Below, in pieces: positions 6,165 to 6,450 of a stretch of 6,450 bases of DNA. Made by a program: the position numbers and the translations under genes. Location: the NCBI GenBank assembly GCA_009930445.1, contig RZYD01000138.1:1-6450 (forward strand), given 5' to 3'. How positions within the stretch are numbered: the stretch's first letter is position 1; every line of letters begins with the position of its first letter. The notes under the pieces are model-generated. The model was given only the letters and a program-made list of their open reading frames with translations. It searched no databases and had not been told where the DNA came from. The stretch is from Bacteroidia bacterium (GTDB lineage: Bacteria; Bacteroidota; Bacteroidia; Bacteroidales; BM520).

Positions 6165-6450
6165 TTATTTTCTGATAGTTACAATTTCTGATTTTTCACT
6201 TTCTTCTCCACGGGTATTGATTGCTGCTACTGCATAGCCGTAGCGTATGCCGGATTGTGCTGTGGAGTCAAGATAAGAGCTACCGGAACCGGGTGTTGTA
6301 CCGATGCGTTGCGGTGTTTCATTTTCCGTTTCCCGATAGATGCAATACGATGCAATGCGCGACCCATAGGCTTTGGGCCAGGAAATCAGAATGCCTTCTT
6401 CTGTTCTCAGGGCACTAATGCCTTCAGGAGTCATTACTTCGTCCGGAGTA
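6165..6450 (-). CDS. Fibronectin type III domain protein, C-terminal fragment
   Basis: The frame is open across the right edge (last whole codon 6449-6447) and stops with TAA at 6167-6165, giving the last 94 residues of a larger protein. An ATG at 6434 exists, but the frame continues upstream as TPDEV, so it is treated as internal. The fragment is one fibronectin type III domain: a PEGISALRTEEGILISWPKA start with the conserved core Trp, SYCIYRETE, a YLDST turn, then GIRYGYAVAAINTRGEESEKS with the conserved Tyr and the G-x-ES ending. Such domains are beta-sandwich modules of cell-surface or secreted proteins in this phylum, often behind catalytic domains, so the main activity of this protein is outside the window. 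No type IX secretion sorting domain follows; the chain ends right after the last strand (IVTIRK). Confidence 0.8.
   Translation of the reverse strand, partial: TPDEVMTPEGISALRTEEGILISWPKAYGSRIASYCIYRETENETPQRIGTTPGSGSSYLDSTAQSGIRYGYAVAAINTRGEESEKSEIVTIRK

Noticed and set aside
1..6450. CRISPR arrays, insertion sequences, integrase sites, tRNA or rRNA genes.
   Set aside because: No regularly spaced repeats, transposase-like frames, terminal inverted repeats or cloverleaf-type sequences were seen on either strand.

Overview
The window looks like an ordinary chromosomal segment from a member of the Bacteroidota. The evidence is a BlaI-type repressor fragment translationally coupled to an M56 peptidase that ends in a TonB C-terminal domain, the near-absence of Shine-Dalgarno sequences before the starts, and promoter elements of the Bacteroidota type (TAnnTTTG at -7, TTTG near -33). 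Small families common in this phylum (DUF2141, DUF4268) and secreted proteins with type I signal peptides agree. An anaerobic or facultative lifestyle is possible from the YfcC/DcuC-type carrier, but the genus cannot be named from this sequence.

Layout. 1-1420 (+): the 3' end of a BlaI/MecI-family repressor overlaps, by ATGA, a complete BlaR1-like membrane metalloprotease with a periplasmic TonB-type C-terminal domain. A hairpin at 1441-1464 sits between this operon and the genes converging on it. 1466-2461 (-): a small secreted DUF2141 protein and, upstream of it, a stand-alone DUF4268 protein. 2462-2534: a 73-bp divergent intergenic region with a clear promoter for the rightward gene. 2535-4286 (+): a secreted M14-family zinc carboxypeptidase with its zinc ligands and catalytic glutamate. 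4283-5881 (-): a YfcC-family multi-pass transporter whose stop codon overlaps that of the carboxypeptidase tail to tail. 5882-6164: a non-coding gap holding the transporter promoter. 6165-6450 (-): the C-terminal fibronectin type III domain of a protein running off the right edge.

How the parts may work together. The repressor and protease form a recognisable two-gene signal-transduction unit: the protease would inactivate the repressor, although what it senses is unknown because the usual beta-lactam sensor domain is replaced. The secreted carboxypeptidase and the transporter would suit scavenging of amino acids or peptides, but they are transcribed convergently and this link is only inference. 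No CRISPR array, rRNA, tRNA, insertion sequence or phage gene is visible. I do not see a clearly new multi-gene system. The most unusual details are the TonB-for-sensor swap in the M56 protein, cysteines beside the zinc ligands of the M14 enzyme, and identical A9 coding tracts in the two adjacent DUF genes.
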